Source: JASHPR01 sp963842355 (GTDB lineage Bacteria; Actinomycetota; Actinomycetes; Streptosporangiales; Streptosporangiaceae). Taken from it: a DNA stretch of 64,000 nucleotides. The notes beneath the pieces were generated by a model that saw nothing but the letters and a program-made list of their open reading frames with translations, made no database searches and was not told the DNA's origin. Positions 8,021 through 16,387 of the stretch are shown here, in pieces; within the stretch, counting starts at the first letter, position 1, and each line of letters begins with the position of its first letter. The position numbers and the translations under genes are program-made. The stretch spans positions 326,511 through 390,510 of the forward strand of contig CAWJGC010000008.1 of NCBI GenBank assembly GCA_963842355.1, given 5' to 3'.

Positions 8021-9057
8021 CGCGGCTCGGGCCCGGTTACCCAGCCGGGCAGCTCAGGCAGCGGCCCGGACACCGGCCTGGAGAACACCGTCACGGGCTC
8101 GCCCGGCGGCCGGCCTTCCGGGGCGCGGAACCCGGCCGCGGTCAGCGCGAGCCGCAGCGGCACGTTGCGCGGGCTGATGACGCAGGGGACCGCCAGCGCC
8201 TCCGCCCCGGCCCGGGCCGCGGACCGGGCGAGCCAGGCGAGCAGCCCCTCGATGACGCCCCGGCCCATGGCCCGGCACGACATCATGAGCAGCGTCACGG
8301 TCCAGACGCGCCCGGAACCTGGCTCGACCACACACCCGCCGACCATGCCGTCGTCACCGAACCTGTCGGCCAGCCGCACGGTCATGACCTCGTGCGCCGG
8401 AGAACCGATCAGCGTGCGCAGCGCGGGCTCGGCCATGGCCTCGCCCGTAGTGTTGAACTGGTGCGTGCGTACCGACAGCTCGTGCAGGCGTGGCGCGTCC
8501 GGGTCGGCGGCCGCGGCGATCGTCACCTTGGTGCCGCAGTAGCGCAGGAACTCGTCCTTCGACCCGGCGAACGCCCGCGCCTCGTCCTGCCTGCGCCGCC
8601 GCTCGGCGTACATCTCGCCGCGGCGGCGGGCCTCCGCGGTCACCACGGACGGGCTGAACTCGGGCCAGCCGACGGCATCGGCCATGTCCTCCGGAGACAG
8701 CACCAGCGCCTGCGGCACCGCTAGCGAGACCTCGGCCCGCTCGTAGAGGTCATCGTCCACGAAGGCGACCGCGTCCGGGGCCAGGCCCAGATCCCCCATG
8801 ATCCGCCGCACGGCGTCCGACTTGCGGCCCCAGCCGCACTCGGCGGCGGCAAACTCCCGGCCGGTGGCCTGCGCCGCATGCCGCGCCGCCTCCGCCGGGT
8901 TCCTGGTGGCGATCGCGTGGATGATGCCACGGCCGGCCAACTGCTCCAGCACTCCGAGCATGGCCGGGTCGGCCGGAGGCGGCTGCGTCCCGGACTCCAG
9001 GTAGACGCCGGACAGCAGGGTGTTATCGAGATCCCAGATCACGCACTTGATCATCAC
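8017..9057 (-). CDS. FkbH-like HAD-IIIC phosphatase/acyltransferase
   Basis: A 346-residue two-domain protein. The N-terminal HAD domain has the nucleophile motif WDLDNTL (Asp9, Asp11) and the later FVDDDLYERAEV, matching the FVDDN..ERAEV of FkbH. The C-terminal GNAT-like domain keeps VRTHQFNTTGEAM and the Cys of MSCRAMGRGVIE, the residue that carries the acyl thioester in characterised homologues. FkbH enzymes dephosphorylate 1,3-bisphosphoglycerate and load a glyceryl unit on ACP. No methoxymalonyl-pathway partners (FkbI, FkbK, FkbG) lie nearby, so the loaded unit and its fate are open. It is coupled by 4-base overlaps to GNAT upstream and ACP downstream. Confidence 0.85.
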   Translation of the reverse strand: MMIKCVIWDLDNTLLSGVYLESGTQPPPADPAMLGVLEQLAGRGIIHAIATRNPAEAARHAAQATGREFAAAECGWGRKSDAVRRIMGDLGLAPDAVAFVDDDLYERAEVSLAVPQALVLSPEDMADAVGWPEFSPSVVTAEARRRGEMYAERRRRQDEARAFAGSKDEFLRYCGTKVTIAAAADPDAPRLHELSVRTHQFNTTGEAMAEPALRTLIGSPAHEVMTVRLADRFGDDGMVGGCVVEPGSGRVWTVTLLMMSCRAMGRGVIEGLLAWLARSAARAGAEALAVPCVISPRNVPLRLALTAAGFRAPEGRPPGEPVTVFSRPVSGPLPELPGWVTGPEPR

Positions 9058-9554
9058 GAAGACGTCCGCTTCTCCATCGTGATGTGCGTCGCCTCGAATC
9101 CGAACTTCCGGTACAGCGCGCGCATGCCGAGGTTTCTCGCGTGCACCTTGCCGGTCAGCTGGCGCATGCCGCCCTCGTCCGCGGCCCGCAGCACCGCGGC
9201 CAGCAGCATTTCCCCGATCTCGCTCCGGCCGGGAAGATCGGCGACGGCCAGCGACCTGAAGTTCCCGTACCGCGCGCCGGTCAGCGAGTTCGTCCGGCCC
9301 GACAGCCAGGCCCAGCCCACCGGCCTGACCGGCTCCGTCTCGGCCACGGCCACCAGCGTGATCTCCCCCGGCTTGCCCAGCGCTCCAGCGACCCGCCTGC
9401 GGTGCAGCCCGGCGTCGGTGATGGCCTCGTCGCCGAACGACACCCGCGCGATCTCGACCTCGAACCCGGCGATCGCATCGAGGTCGTCGGGCCGGGCCTC
9501 CCGGATCAGGTAACCGGGCAGGCCCGGGCCTTCCGGGCGGGACGGCGCGCTCAT
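9054..9554 (-). CDS. GNAT-family N-acetyltransferase
   Basis: About 166 residues from the ATG at 9554, which overlaps the bpsA stop (ATGA); the longer open frame to 9875 is a shadow of bpsA. The fold is visible as YLIREARPDDLDAIAGFE, the FRSLAVADLPGRSEIGEMLLAA acceptor/CoA-loop region and HARNLGMRALYRKFGFEA. The canonical Q/RxxGxG/A loop is altered (LPGRSEIGE). Lying between a branched-polyamine synthase and an ACP loader, it may acylate an amine made by this operon; that is inference from context. Confidence 0.82.
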   Translation of the reverse strand: MSAPSRPEGPGLPGYLIREARPDDLDAIAGFEVEIARVSFGDEAITDAGLHRRRVAGALGKPGEITLVAVAETEPVRPVGWAWLSGRTNSLTGARYGNFRSLAVADLPGRSEIGEMLLAAVLRAADEGGMRQLTGKVHARNLGMRALYRKFGFEATHITMEKRTSS

Positions 9555-10741
9555 CGCGGTGTCTCCCGCTCGCCTCCGGGACGCGCTGATCGCAGCGGCA
9601 TGGGGCGGAAGGTGGTTCCGCCGCACTGCGGGCAGCGGGCCGCCTGCAGCGCGGCGATCCCCGGCCACCGCCGGCCCGGCCCGACCTCGTGCACCGCCCG
9701 GCAGCCTGCGCACCGGTACGGCCTGGTGGCGGCCGCGCGGGTCTCGGCCGTGTACAGCGGCCCCGGGAACTCGCCGTCGACCCGCGGCCGGGCGGCCGCG
9801 GTCGTACGCAGGTGGTACAGGTGGCTGGTGCCGGCCAGGATGCCCGCGCCCAGGTATTCGTTGAAGCCGGGCCACAGGCCCCGGACGGTCAGCCCCATGG
9901 AGCCGATCAGCTCCTGGGTGCGCAGGGTCTCCTCCGGCCTGCGTGCGCCGAAGGAGAAGAACACGTGCCTGCCCGGCTCGGGCGCGAGCCCGGCGACCGC
10001 GCGGGACAGGAACAGCTCGGCCCCGGCCACGGTATACGGCGGGTCGGTGCAGGCCACGTCGAACCCGCCCGCCAGCCCGGCGGGCAGCGGACGGCGCAGG
10101 TCGTGCTCGACCAGTTCCGCGTCGACACCGGTGCCCGCGATCTGCGCGCCGGCCCAGGCCAGCACTTCGGGATCGGAGTCGACGACGGTCAGCCGCTGGA
10201 GGCCGGCCTGCAGGCCGAGGGCCGCGGCGAAGGCCGCTATGGCCACCGAGATCAGGTCATCGTCGCCGAGCAGCAGGATCCGGCGGCCCGCCACGGCTCC
10301 TGCCTCGTGCATCCGCAGAACCCGCCGGATCTTCGTGCCGACCGTGCAGTGCGTCTGGTCCAGCTCGAGCTTCGCCCGGGGCGTCCCGGCCGCCGCGCGT
10401 TCCAGCACGTCCGCGAGGCCCTCCAGCGCCTCGGGCAGCGCGAGCCCGGTGCCGCCGCAGCACGGGCAGGTCGTGCTCAGGTCCGGGTGCTGGGACGCGA
10501 GCAGCTCGCGGCCCTCCGGGGTTAGCCGCACCGGCCTGGCCCGGTCGACCACACCGCGCTTCCGCAGCTCGTTGCAGACCGCCGCGACGATCGGGACCGG
10601 CAGCTCGGCGGTCCGGCTCACGTCCCGGACGGCCACCGGCTCGCTGCGGGCGATGGCGCGAAGGACATCGCTGACTCCGGACCGTCCCTCGGCCAGCCCG
10701 ACGGCCGAGGCGACGTCAGCGATGACTGAGTCCATGTCCAT
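9551..10741 (-). CDS. bpsA: Branched-chain polyamine synthase (bis(aminopropyl)spermidine synthase family)
   Basis: A 396-residue protein of the BpsA family, which adds aminopropyl groups from decarboxylated S-adenosylmethionine to an internal amine to make branched polyamines. An N-terminal winged-helix-like region (about 20–80) and a CxCC cluster (C92–C95) precede the aminopropyltransferase core, with its diagnostic GDDDLIS (159–165) and TDPPYT (232–237). The C-terminus has a zinc-ribbon-like CAGC...CPQC. It is divergent from speD, which makes the aminopropyl donor, and heads an operon with GNAT, FkbH-like and ACP genes. ATGs at 10741 and 10735 are both possible starts. Characterised members come mainly from thermophiles. 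Confidence 0.88.
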   Translation of the reverse strand: MDMDSVIADVASAVGLAEGRSGVSDVLRAIARSEPVAVRDVSRTAELPVPIVAAVCNELRKRGVVDRARPVRLTPEGRELLASQHPDLSTTCPCCGGTGLALPEALEGLADVLERAAAGTPRAKLELDQTHCTVGTKIRRVLRMHEAGAVAGRRILLLGDDDLISVAIAAFAAALGLQAGLQRLTVVDSDPEVLAWAGAQIAGTGVDAELVEHDLRRPLPAGLAGGFDVACTDPPYTVAGAELFLSRAVAGLAPEPGRHVFFSFGARRPEETLRTQELIGSMGLTVRGLWPGFNEYLGAGILAGTSHLYHLRTTAAARPRVDGEFPGPLYTAETRAAATRPYRCAGCRAVHEVGPGRRWPGIAALQAARCPQCGGTTFRPMPLRSARPGGERETPR

Positions 10742-10828
10742 GGTGTCGCGTCTTCGGTGAGGTCTGTAGTAGCGGCCGGGATCCGGCCATCCCGCTGATC
10801 AGCGGACCGTACGGTATCCTCCCACATC

Positions 10829-11248
10829 ATGCCCGGCATGGATGCGGCGAGCAGGCTCGCGGACCTGCGGCGGGCCGAGGCGCTGACGCCGAAGCTGCTG
10901 TACGCGGTCGACGCGGCGCTCACGGCGTCGTCACCGGTGACCGATATCGGGCGGCTGACCTCCCTGACCACGGCCGCCGTCGCGGCCGGTCACGGCCACG
11001 TGCTGGACACCAGCCACGTGACCTTTCCGAACGGCGCGATCACCCTGGTGCTCATCCTGGCCGAGTCGCACCTGAGCGTGCACACCTGGCCCGAAGAGAA
11101 CCTGATCGCGATCGACCTGTTCAGCTGCGGCGGCATCGACGGCGAGGCCGTGATCTCCGCGCTCACCCGCTCGCTCCGGCTGGACGCTGTCACCGTGCGG
11201 ACGATCCGCCGCGGCCTGGACCCGGAAGGCGCCCGGCGGCCCGCCTGA
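10829..11248 (+). CDS. speD: S-adenosylmethionine decarboxylase proenzyme
   Basis: A 139-residue class 1 (bacterial/archaeal) SpeD. The processing site is Glu79-Ser80 in LAESHLSVHTWPE, where Ser80 becomes the pyruvoyl group; His85 and Cys100 (LFSCGG) are the expected catalytic residues. It makes decarboxylated AdoMet, the aminopropyl donor for BpsA. The gene is divergent from bpsA across an 87-base gap that must hold both promoters. A second ATG at 10838 is a possible start. The length suits the family. Confidence 0.93.
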   Translation: MPGMDAASRLADLRRAEALTPKLLYAVDAALTASSPVTDIGRLTSLTTAAVAAGHGHVLDTSHVTFPNGAITLVLILAESHLSVHTWPEENLIAIDLFSCGGIDGEAVISALTRSLRLDAVTVRTIRRGLDPEGARRPA

Positions 11249-11349
11249 TGCCACGGTCAGCCGGGCAACCGCGGACGCCGCCTGAACACTCTGTGTAACC
11301 TACTGTTCATCTTAAGTATCACCAGTCGCATTCTTCACTTTCAGTGTTC

Positions 11350-11374
11350 GCAATGTTACGCTTCGTAGCATTGC
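11350..11374. promoter_or_regulatory. 11-bp inverted repeat abutting the MFS start codon
   Basis: Arms GCAATGTTACG (11350–11360) and CGTAGCATTGC (11364–11374) are complementary except for one G–T pair, with a CTT loop. The repeat ends three bases before the ATG at 11378, and no ribosome-binding site is seen. It could be a repressor site over a leaderless promoter or an RNA hairpin blocking translation. Upstream, 11290–11330 is A+T-rich for this genome. Confidence 0.5.
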
Positions 11375-11377
11375 CGC

Positions 11378-12811
11378 ATGGCCACACCAGCCGACTCCGG
11401 GTCCGGGTCCGGCGTCTTCGAGGCCCTCGACGCCGCCAAGGTCAGCCGGTTCCAGCTGAAGATCATGTTCGTCTCGGGCATGGGCTTCTTCACCGACGCC
11501 TACGACCTGTTCGTGATCGGCATCGTGGTCGCGCTGCTGAAGCCGGAGTGGCACCTGTCCACCAGCCAGGTCTCGTGGCTCAACTCGGCGACCCTGCTCG
11601 CCTCCGCGGTCGGCGCGATCTTGTTCGGCCGCGTGGCCGACATCCTGGGGCGCAAGCGCATATACGGGTACGAGGTGCTGATCCTGGCGATCGGAGCCCT
11701 GGCGTCGTCGTTCGCGCCGAACTTCACGTTCCTGCTCATCTGCCGGATCATTCTCGGCATCGGCATCGGCGGCGACTACCCGGTCTCCGCGACGATCATG
11801 AGCGAGTACTCCAGCAAGAATTCCCGCGGCCGGATGGTCGGCCTGGTGTTCGCGATGCAGGGGGCCGGCCTCATCGTTGGCCCGCTGGTGGCATCGATCC
11901 TGCTCGGCTCGGGGCTGTCGAACGACACCACCTGGCGGATCCTGCTCGCCCTCGGCGCGATACCCGGACTAGCGGTCTTCTACCTGCGGCGGCAGATCCA
12001 CGAGACGCCGCGGTTCGCGATGGCGGGCGGCGCGACCGACGAGGCCGAGGCCGCGATCGCCAGCGCTACCGGCGCGGCGCCCGGGCCGCGGTCGGCCGTG
12101 GAGTCGAAGGCGCGAAACCCGCAGAGCGCGCTCGGGGGCTTCCTGATCCTGGCCCGGAGCCGCCGCATGCTGCTGTGGCTGACCGGCACGGCCGGCTGCT
12201 GGGCGCTGCTCGACTTCTGCTACTACGGCAATACCATCTCGACGCCCGAGATCCTCGCGCTGCTCAACAAGCATGCCTCGCTGCTGCATAACACACTGGT
12301 CCAGCTCGGGATCTTCGCGGCATTCGCCGTGCCCGGCTACGTCGTCGCGATCCTCCTGCTCGACAAGACCGGGCGCCGCAGCATCCAGATACTCGGGTTC
12401 GGGATGATGGCGCTGATGTTCCTGCTCATTGGCATCATCCCGAGCGCCACGACCGCGGCCGGCCCGTTCATCGCCCTGTACGGGATCAGCTACTTCTTCA
12501 CCGAGTTCGGCCCCAACACCACCACGTTCATCTACCCGGCCGAGATCTTCCCGGTCGAGGTCCGCACCACCGGGCACGGCATCTCGGCCGGGGTCGGCAA
12601 GTTGGGCGCGTTCGCCGGCGCCTACCTCTTCCCGGACATGCTCGCCTCTTCCCTGGGCCTGCGCGGGGCGGAGATCGTGGCCGGCGTGGTTGCGGCCGCC
12701 GGGATGCTGCTCACCATCATGCTGCTGCCCGAGCCGAGGGGTAAGAGCCTCGAAGAGCTGTCGGCGGAGGCCTACGCGCCCCGCACGCTCAGGCTGGAGA
12801 CTGCCTCATGA
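11378..12811 (+). CDS. MFS transporter, phosphate:H+ symporter-like
   Basis: A 477-residue major facilitator with 12 predicted membrane segments and a soluble central loop. The closest recognisable group is the phosphate:H+ symporter (PHS) family: FTDAYDLFVIG in helix 1, GRVADILGRKRIYG after helix 2 and GIGIGGDYPVSATIMSEY in helix 4. Inorganic phosphate is the likely substrate, though sugar or organic-acid transport cannot be excluded. The stop overlaps the start of the downstream universal stress protein (ATGA), so the two are co-translated. Regulation may involve the inverted repeat at the start codon. Confidence 0.85.
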   Translation: MATPADSGSGSGVFEALDAAKVSRFQLKIMFVSGMGFFTDAYDLFVIGIVVALLKPEWHLSTSQVSWLNSATLLASAVGAILFGRVADILGRKRIYGYEVLILAIGALASSFAPNFTFLLICRIILGIGIGGDYPVSATIMSEYSSKNSRGRMVGLVFAMQGAGLIVGPLVASILLGSGLSNDTTWRILLALGAIPGLAVFYLRRQIHETPRFAMAGGATDEAEAAIASATGAAPGPRSAVESKARNPQSALGGFLILARSRRMLLWLTGTAGCWALLDFCYYGNTISTPEILALLNKHASLLHNTLVQLGIFAAFAVPGYVVAILLLDKTGRRSIQILGFGMMALMFLLIGIIPSATTAAGPFIALYGISYFFTEFGPNTTTFIYPAEIFPVEVRTTGHGISAGVGKLGAFAGAYLFPDMLASSLGLRGAEIVAGVVAAAGMLLTIMLLPEPRGKSLEELSAEAYAPRTLRLETAS

Positions 12812-13230
12812 CGTACCGCATCGTGGTTGGCGTAGACGGCTCGGCTCACAGCGCCGCGGCCCTGCGGTGGGCCCTGGGCGAAGCCGGGACGCACTCCGGC
12901 GAGGTGGTCGCGCTGTTCGCCTGGCAGGTGCCGTTCCTCTCCTTTCCCGGCGCGTTCGACCGGGAGGATCTGGAGCAGGCGTCCAAGGCCTTCCTGGTCA
13001 AGACGGTCGGCGAGATCGTCCCGACCCCGCCCGTGCCGCTGCGGACCGTGGTGGCCGAAGGTGATCCCACCCAGTCCCTGGTCACCGCGTCGAAGGAGGC
13101 CGACCTGCTGGTGCTGGGCATCCGCGGGCGGTCGCCGTTCGCGGGCCTGCTGCTCGGATCGGTGAGTCAGGGCGCCGCGGCCACCGCCGCATGTCCGGTC
13201 GTGCTGGTGAAGCTGTCCGACGAGCCGTGA
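12808..13230 (+). CDS. Universal stress protein (UspA family)
   Basis: A 140-residue single-domain Usp with GVDGSAHS at the N-terminus and the ATP-binding G-x2-G-x9-G-S motif near the end (GIRGRSPFAGLLLGS). Such domains bind ATP and modulate stress survival or transporter activity. It overlaps the upstream MFS gene by 4 bases, so regulation or sensing tied to that transporter is plausible (inference). Confidence 0.9.
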   Translation: MTYRIVVGVDGSAHSAAALRWALGEAGTHSGEVVALFAWQVPFLSFPGAFDREDLEQASKAFLVKTVGEIVPTPPVPLRTVVAEGDPTQSLVTASKEADLLVLGIRGRSPFAGLLLGSVSQGAAATAACPVVLVKLSDEP

Positions 13231-13288
13231 TCAGGCCGGCGCCGGGCCGCCGCGCGCCGCCGGGCCGGGCAGTGAGCCGCCACGCCCC

Positions 13289-13302
13289 GGTCACTGGTGA
13301 CC
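13289..13302. terminator. Small inverted repeat between convergent genes
   Basis: GGTCAC-TG-GTGACC followed by TTT on the plus strand, in the 93-base gap between the convergent universal stress protein and MFS genes. The loop is only two bases, so it is a weak terminator candidate. Confidence 0.3.
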
Positions 13303-13323
13303 TTTCGTGCAGTTTCGCCGCTT

Positions 13324-14778
13324 TCACCCCTGTTCGCGGCCAGCCACCTCGCACTCAGGCCGTCGTGAATGTGAATCCGGTGCACTCCCAGGTGCAGCAA
13401 CGCCGCATTCATCGCCGAGACCCGCTTCCGCCGCCGCGGCGGAGCGAGCTCCGCGAGAGGTGTAGGCCAGGAAACCGGGCAGGGCGGCGCAGGTGACGCC
13501 GACCGCGGCGACGCAGAGCAGGCCGCCGGACCAGAGCGAGAACCGCGGTGTGCTGAGGCTCGCCACCCCGCCGGCCCGGATCTGGCCGGCCGACGGGCCC
13601 AGGCCGTAGCTGATCAGCTCGACCCCGGCCAGCCGGCCGCGCAGCGCGTCCGGGATGGTCTGATTCCACAGCGTGTCCCGGAATATGCCGCTGAGCATGT
13701 CCGCGGCTCCGGCCAGGACCAGGAACGCCAGGGCCACGCCGATGTCGGGCGCCAGGCCCAACCCGGCGATCGCCATCCCCCACCCGCCCGCGGCCAGGGC
13801 GATCGCGCGGCCGTGCCGGTGCACCCGGCCGGTCCAGCCGCTGGTCGCCGACGCGGCCAGCGCGCCGAGCGAGGGCGCGGAGAACATCAGTCCCACCGCC
13901 CACGGCGCGTGCAGCCCGGCCGCCAGGAACGGGAACAGCGCGTTCGGGTACGCGAACGTCATGGCGGCCAGGTCGGCCACGTAGGAGCCGATGAGCTCGG
14001 GGCGCCCGCGCGCGTACCGCAGGCCGGACAGCAGGCTGCTCAGGCCCCGCGCGGGCGCACCGTTGCCGGCCGCCGAGGGTGCCGGAATCGGGCCGAGCCC
14101 CCGCAGGAAGACGAGCGAGACGGCGAAGCTGACGGCGTCCAGGGCGTACACGGCCTGCGGGCCCGGAGCGGCGGCGAGCACCCCGCCGAGCGAGGACCCG
14201 GCGATGAAGCCCGCGTTCGACGAGAACGACAGCAGCGCCGACGCGGCGGTCAGCTGGTCGCGGGTGACCATCCGGGGAACGGAGGCGTCCAGCGACGGCC
14301 GCTGCAGCGCGGCCAGCGCCATCATCACCGCGGCGACGACGTACAGCGGCCACACCATGGGATGCGGCAGCGACGCGTTGGCCACCAGGATCGCCGCGCA
14401 GCCGCCCAGGCCGGCCTCGCACCAGCGGATCAGCCGCCTCCGGTCGAGCCGGTCGGCCAGGGCGCCGCCGTACAGGCCGAATCCCACCAGCGGCACCAGC
14501 TCGACCGCGCCGAGCAAGCCCACGGCGACGGCCGACCCGGTGAGCTGCCGGGCCTGCACGAGCAGGGCCACCTCTCCCGCCTGGCTGCCGAACAGGGTGA
14601 CCGTCCGGCTGCCGAACAGGAACCGGAAGTCGCGCGAGGCGCGCAGCGGCGCCATGTCGGCGGCCAGCCGGCGCATCCGCCCCCCGCCGGTGTGCGGGGA
14701 TCCCCCCGGTGAGCCCGACGTACCCGGCTTTTCGGGTGTTTCGTCTCGGTCATGGTCATCGCGGTCGTGCAGGGTCAT
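13324..14778 (-). CDS. MFS transporter, enterobactin-exporter (EntS)-like group
   Basis: About 484 residues with 12 membrane segments, of the MFS_3 group that includes EntS siderophore exporters and macrolide pumps. Typical features are ASRDFRFLFGSRTVTLFGSQ at the first helix, the ALADRLDRRRL loop and a long helical C-terminal half. The ATG at 14778 is preceded by GGGAG; the frame is open further to 14835 without a better start. The N-terminus is a charged Asp/His-rich tail. The substrate is unknown; no siderophore genes are adjacent. Confidence 0.85.
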   Translation of the reverse strand: MTLHDRDDHDRDETPEKPGTSGSPGGSPHTGGGRMRRLAADMAPLRASRDFRFLFGSRTVTLFGSQAGEVALLVQARQLTGSAVAVGLLGAVELVPLVGFGLYGGALADRLDRRRLIRWCEAGLGGCAAILVANASLPHPMVWPLYVVAAVMMALAALQRPSLDASVPRMVTRDQLTAASALLSFSSNAGFIAGSSLGGVLAAAPGPQAVYALDAVSFAVSLVFLRGLGPIPAPSAAGNGAPARGLSSLLSGLRYARGRPELIGSYVADLAAMTFAYPNALFPFLAAGLHAPWAVGLMFSAPSLGALAASATSGWTGRVHRHGRAIALAAGGWGMAIAGLGLAPDIGVALAFLVLAGAADMLSGIFRDTLWNQTIPDALRGRLAGVELISYGLGPSAGQIRAGGVASLSTPRFSLWSGGLLCVAAVGVTCAALPGFLAYTSRGARSAAAAEAGLGDECGVAAPGSAPDSHSRRPECEVAGREQG

Positions 14779-14867
14779 CTCGTTCTCCCCGGGTGCGGGC
14801 TGGGCTGGAGGCGCGCGAGAGCGCGGCGGAAGCACCGAGGAATGGCTCGCCAGTTAGGCAGTACGAC

Positions 14868-14912
14868 GATAACGACCAGCGCGATAACGACCAGCGCGAT
14901 AACGACCAGCGC
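14868..14912. repeat. Three tandem 15-bp repeats
   Basis: The unit gataacgaccagcgc occurs three times without change at 14868, 14883 and 14898, about 90 bases upstream of the MFS start. Such exact short repeats vary in number between strains and may affect promoter activity. Confidence 0.85.
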
Positions 14913-14920
14913 TACTGCGA

Positions 14921-14959
14921 ATCGCTCCTCGGGGCCACCCCACGGTGGCCCGAAGCGAT
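14921..14959 (-). terminator. Bulged hairpin downstream of the MetE-like gene
   Basis: Arms ATCGCTCCTCGGGGCCACC and GGTGGCCCGAAGCGAT pair over 16 bp with small bulges around a CCAC loop. It lies about 150 bases beyond the MetE-like stop and before the MFS promoter, so it probably ends transcription; there is no U tract. Confidence 0.4.
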
Positions 14960-15111
14960 GACTTCGACCGCCGGCCCGGCCTGGTGCAACCCGGCGATCA
15001 AGTACCGGAGGCCTGCGGTGGTCAACGGCAGAGCGAACACGTCATCACTGTAACAGCGGCCGCAACCGCTATTCAGCCCCCGACGACCGGAACGAGAAAG
15101 CCGCGCCGCGG

Positions 15112-16233
15112 TCAGCCCCAGACCTCGGCCGCGGTCTCCACGATGAGCCCGAGCTTGGCGAACTGCTCGTCGCGGGTCAGCACGTTGCCTTCGACCGTCG
15201 AAGAGAAGCCGCACTGCGGCGAGAGGCACAGCTGATCCAGCGGCACGTACCTGGCCGCCTCGTCGATCCGCCGCTTCAGCGCGTCCTTGCTCTCCAGCTC
15301 GCCGCGCTTGGTGGTCACCAGGCCGAGGACCACCATCTTGCCCGGCGGAACGAAGCGGAGCGGCTCGAAGCCGCCGGAGCGCTCGTCGTCATACTCCAGG
15401 AAGAAGCCGTCCACGGCCAGCTCGCCGAACAGCGCCTCCGCCACGAAGTCGTAGCCGCCCTCGGCCGCCCAGGACGAGCGGAAGTTTCCCCGGCACATGT
15501 GCGTGGTCACGGCCATGCCCTCGGGCCTGCCGGAGACCGCGTCGTTGACCTGCCGGATGTAGCGCAGGTGCAGGTGCTGCGCGTCCTCGCCCCGGTCGGC
15601 GATCTCGGCCCGCTGCGCCGGGTCGTTCAGGTACGCCAGGCTCGTGTCATCGAGCTGCAGATAGGTACAGCCGAGGTCGGCCAGCCGCCGGACCTGCTCG
15701 GCGTAGGCCGCCGACAGATCGGCCCAGAACTCCTCCATGTCCGGGTACACGGCATGATCGATCGCCGCCGGGCCGCCGCGGTAGTGGACCATGTTCGGCG
15801 ACGGGATCGTGAGCTTGGGCGTCGCGGCCTTGACCACCGAACGCAGGTAGCCGAAGTCCTCCTCGAAGATCGTGTGCTCGAGCCCGATCCTGCCTCCTAC
15901 GTGCAGCGCGGCGGGCGTGAACTCGATGTTGCCGGACGGGTTGCGGAACCGTACGGCCAGGTGGCCCGGCGCCTGGCTGATACCGCCGAGCTGGTAGATG
16001 AAATCCATGTGCCAGGAAGCGCGCCGGAACTCGCCGTCGGTGGCGGACTGCAGGCCGACCGCTTCCTGCATCTGGACCACCTCGGTGACCGCGTCATCCT
16101 CGACGGCTCGCAGCTGTGTCGCGTCGATGCGGCCGGCGGCGAAATCATCACGCGCCGCGAGGAGCTGCGGGGGGCGGAGCAGGCTGCCGACGTGGTCGGC
16201 GCGGAAGGGCGGTGTGCTGCGCATAACGGTCAT
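15112..16233 (-). CDS. Cobalamin-independent methionine synthase-like protein (MetE C-terminal domain, YxjG-type)
   Basis: A 373-residue protein equal to the catalytic C-terminal barrel of MetE without the N-terminal half. It starts with the family's FRADHVGSLLRPP and keeps the zinc-binding THMCRGN and LSPQCGF motifs, with FLEYDDERSGGFEPL between. Such short paralogues (YxjG/YxjH in Bacillus) transfer methyl groups to homocysteine from an uncertain donor. Both zinc ligands are intact, so it should be active. It is monocistronic; I see no riboswitch upstream. Confidence 0.88.
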   Translation of the reverse strand: MTVMRSTPPFRADHVGSLLRPPQLLAARDDFAAGRIDATQLRAVEDDAVTEVVQMQEAVGLQSATDGEFRRASWHMDFIYQLGGISQAPGHLAVRFRNPSGNIEFTPAALHVGGRIGLEHTIFEEDFGYLRSVVKAATPKLTIPSPNMVHYRGGPAAIDHAVYPDMEEFWADLSAAYAEQVRRLADLGCTYLQLDDTSLAYLNDPAQRAEIADRGEDAQHLHLRYIRQVNDAVSGRPEGMAVTTHMCRGNFRSSWAAEGGYDFVAEALFGELAVDGFFLEYDDERSGGFEPLRFVPPGKMVVLGLVTTKRGELESKDALKRRIDEAARYVPLDQLCLSPQCGFSSTVEGNVLTRDEQFAKLGLIVETAAEVWG

Positions 16234-16347
16234 CGTGGTGCGGCGCCGCCAGGCGAGTCAATGCCGGCTCGCCCAAATGCGCGGGCACGCCGGTGGTGGC
16301 GGGGCACAAGCGGCGGGCGGCCCGCCGCGGGGTAGGTTAAGCGCATC

Positions 16348-16363
16348 GGCGCCTCGAGGCGCC
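16348..16363. promoter_or_regulatory. 16-bp perfect palindrome upstream of ccdA
   Basis: GGCGCCTCGAGGCGCC is self-complementary and ends 24 bases before the ccdA ATG. A possible -10 element (TAGGTT) lies at 16333–16338, so the palindrome sits where an operator would block transcription. The regulator is unknown. Confidence 0.45.
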
Positions 16364-16387
16364 CTGGAGGCGAGCGGGAGATACCGG

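Larger units (their letters stand above)
14779..15111. other. Non-coding stretch with tandem repeats and a hairpin
   Basis: This 333-base gap separates the MFS start from the end of the MetE-like gene (both minus strand). It holds three tandem 15-base repeats (gataacgaccagcgc) at 14868–14912 and a bulged hairpin at 14921–14959. I see no convincing gene in it. Confidence 0.7.

Noticed and set aside
16234..16387. Cobalamin or SAM riboswitch upstream of the MetE-like gene
   Set aside because: I could find no conserved core elements of either class in the 5' region.
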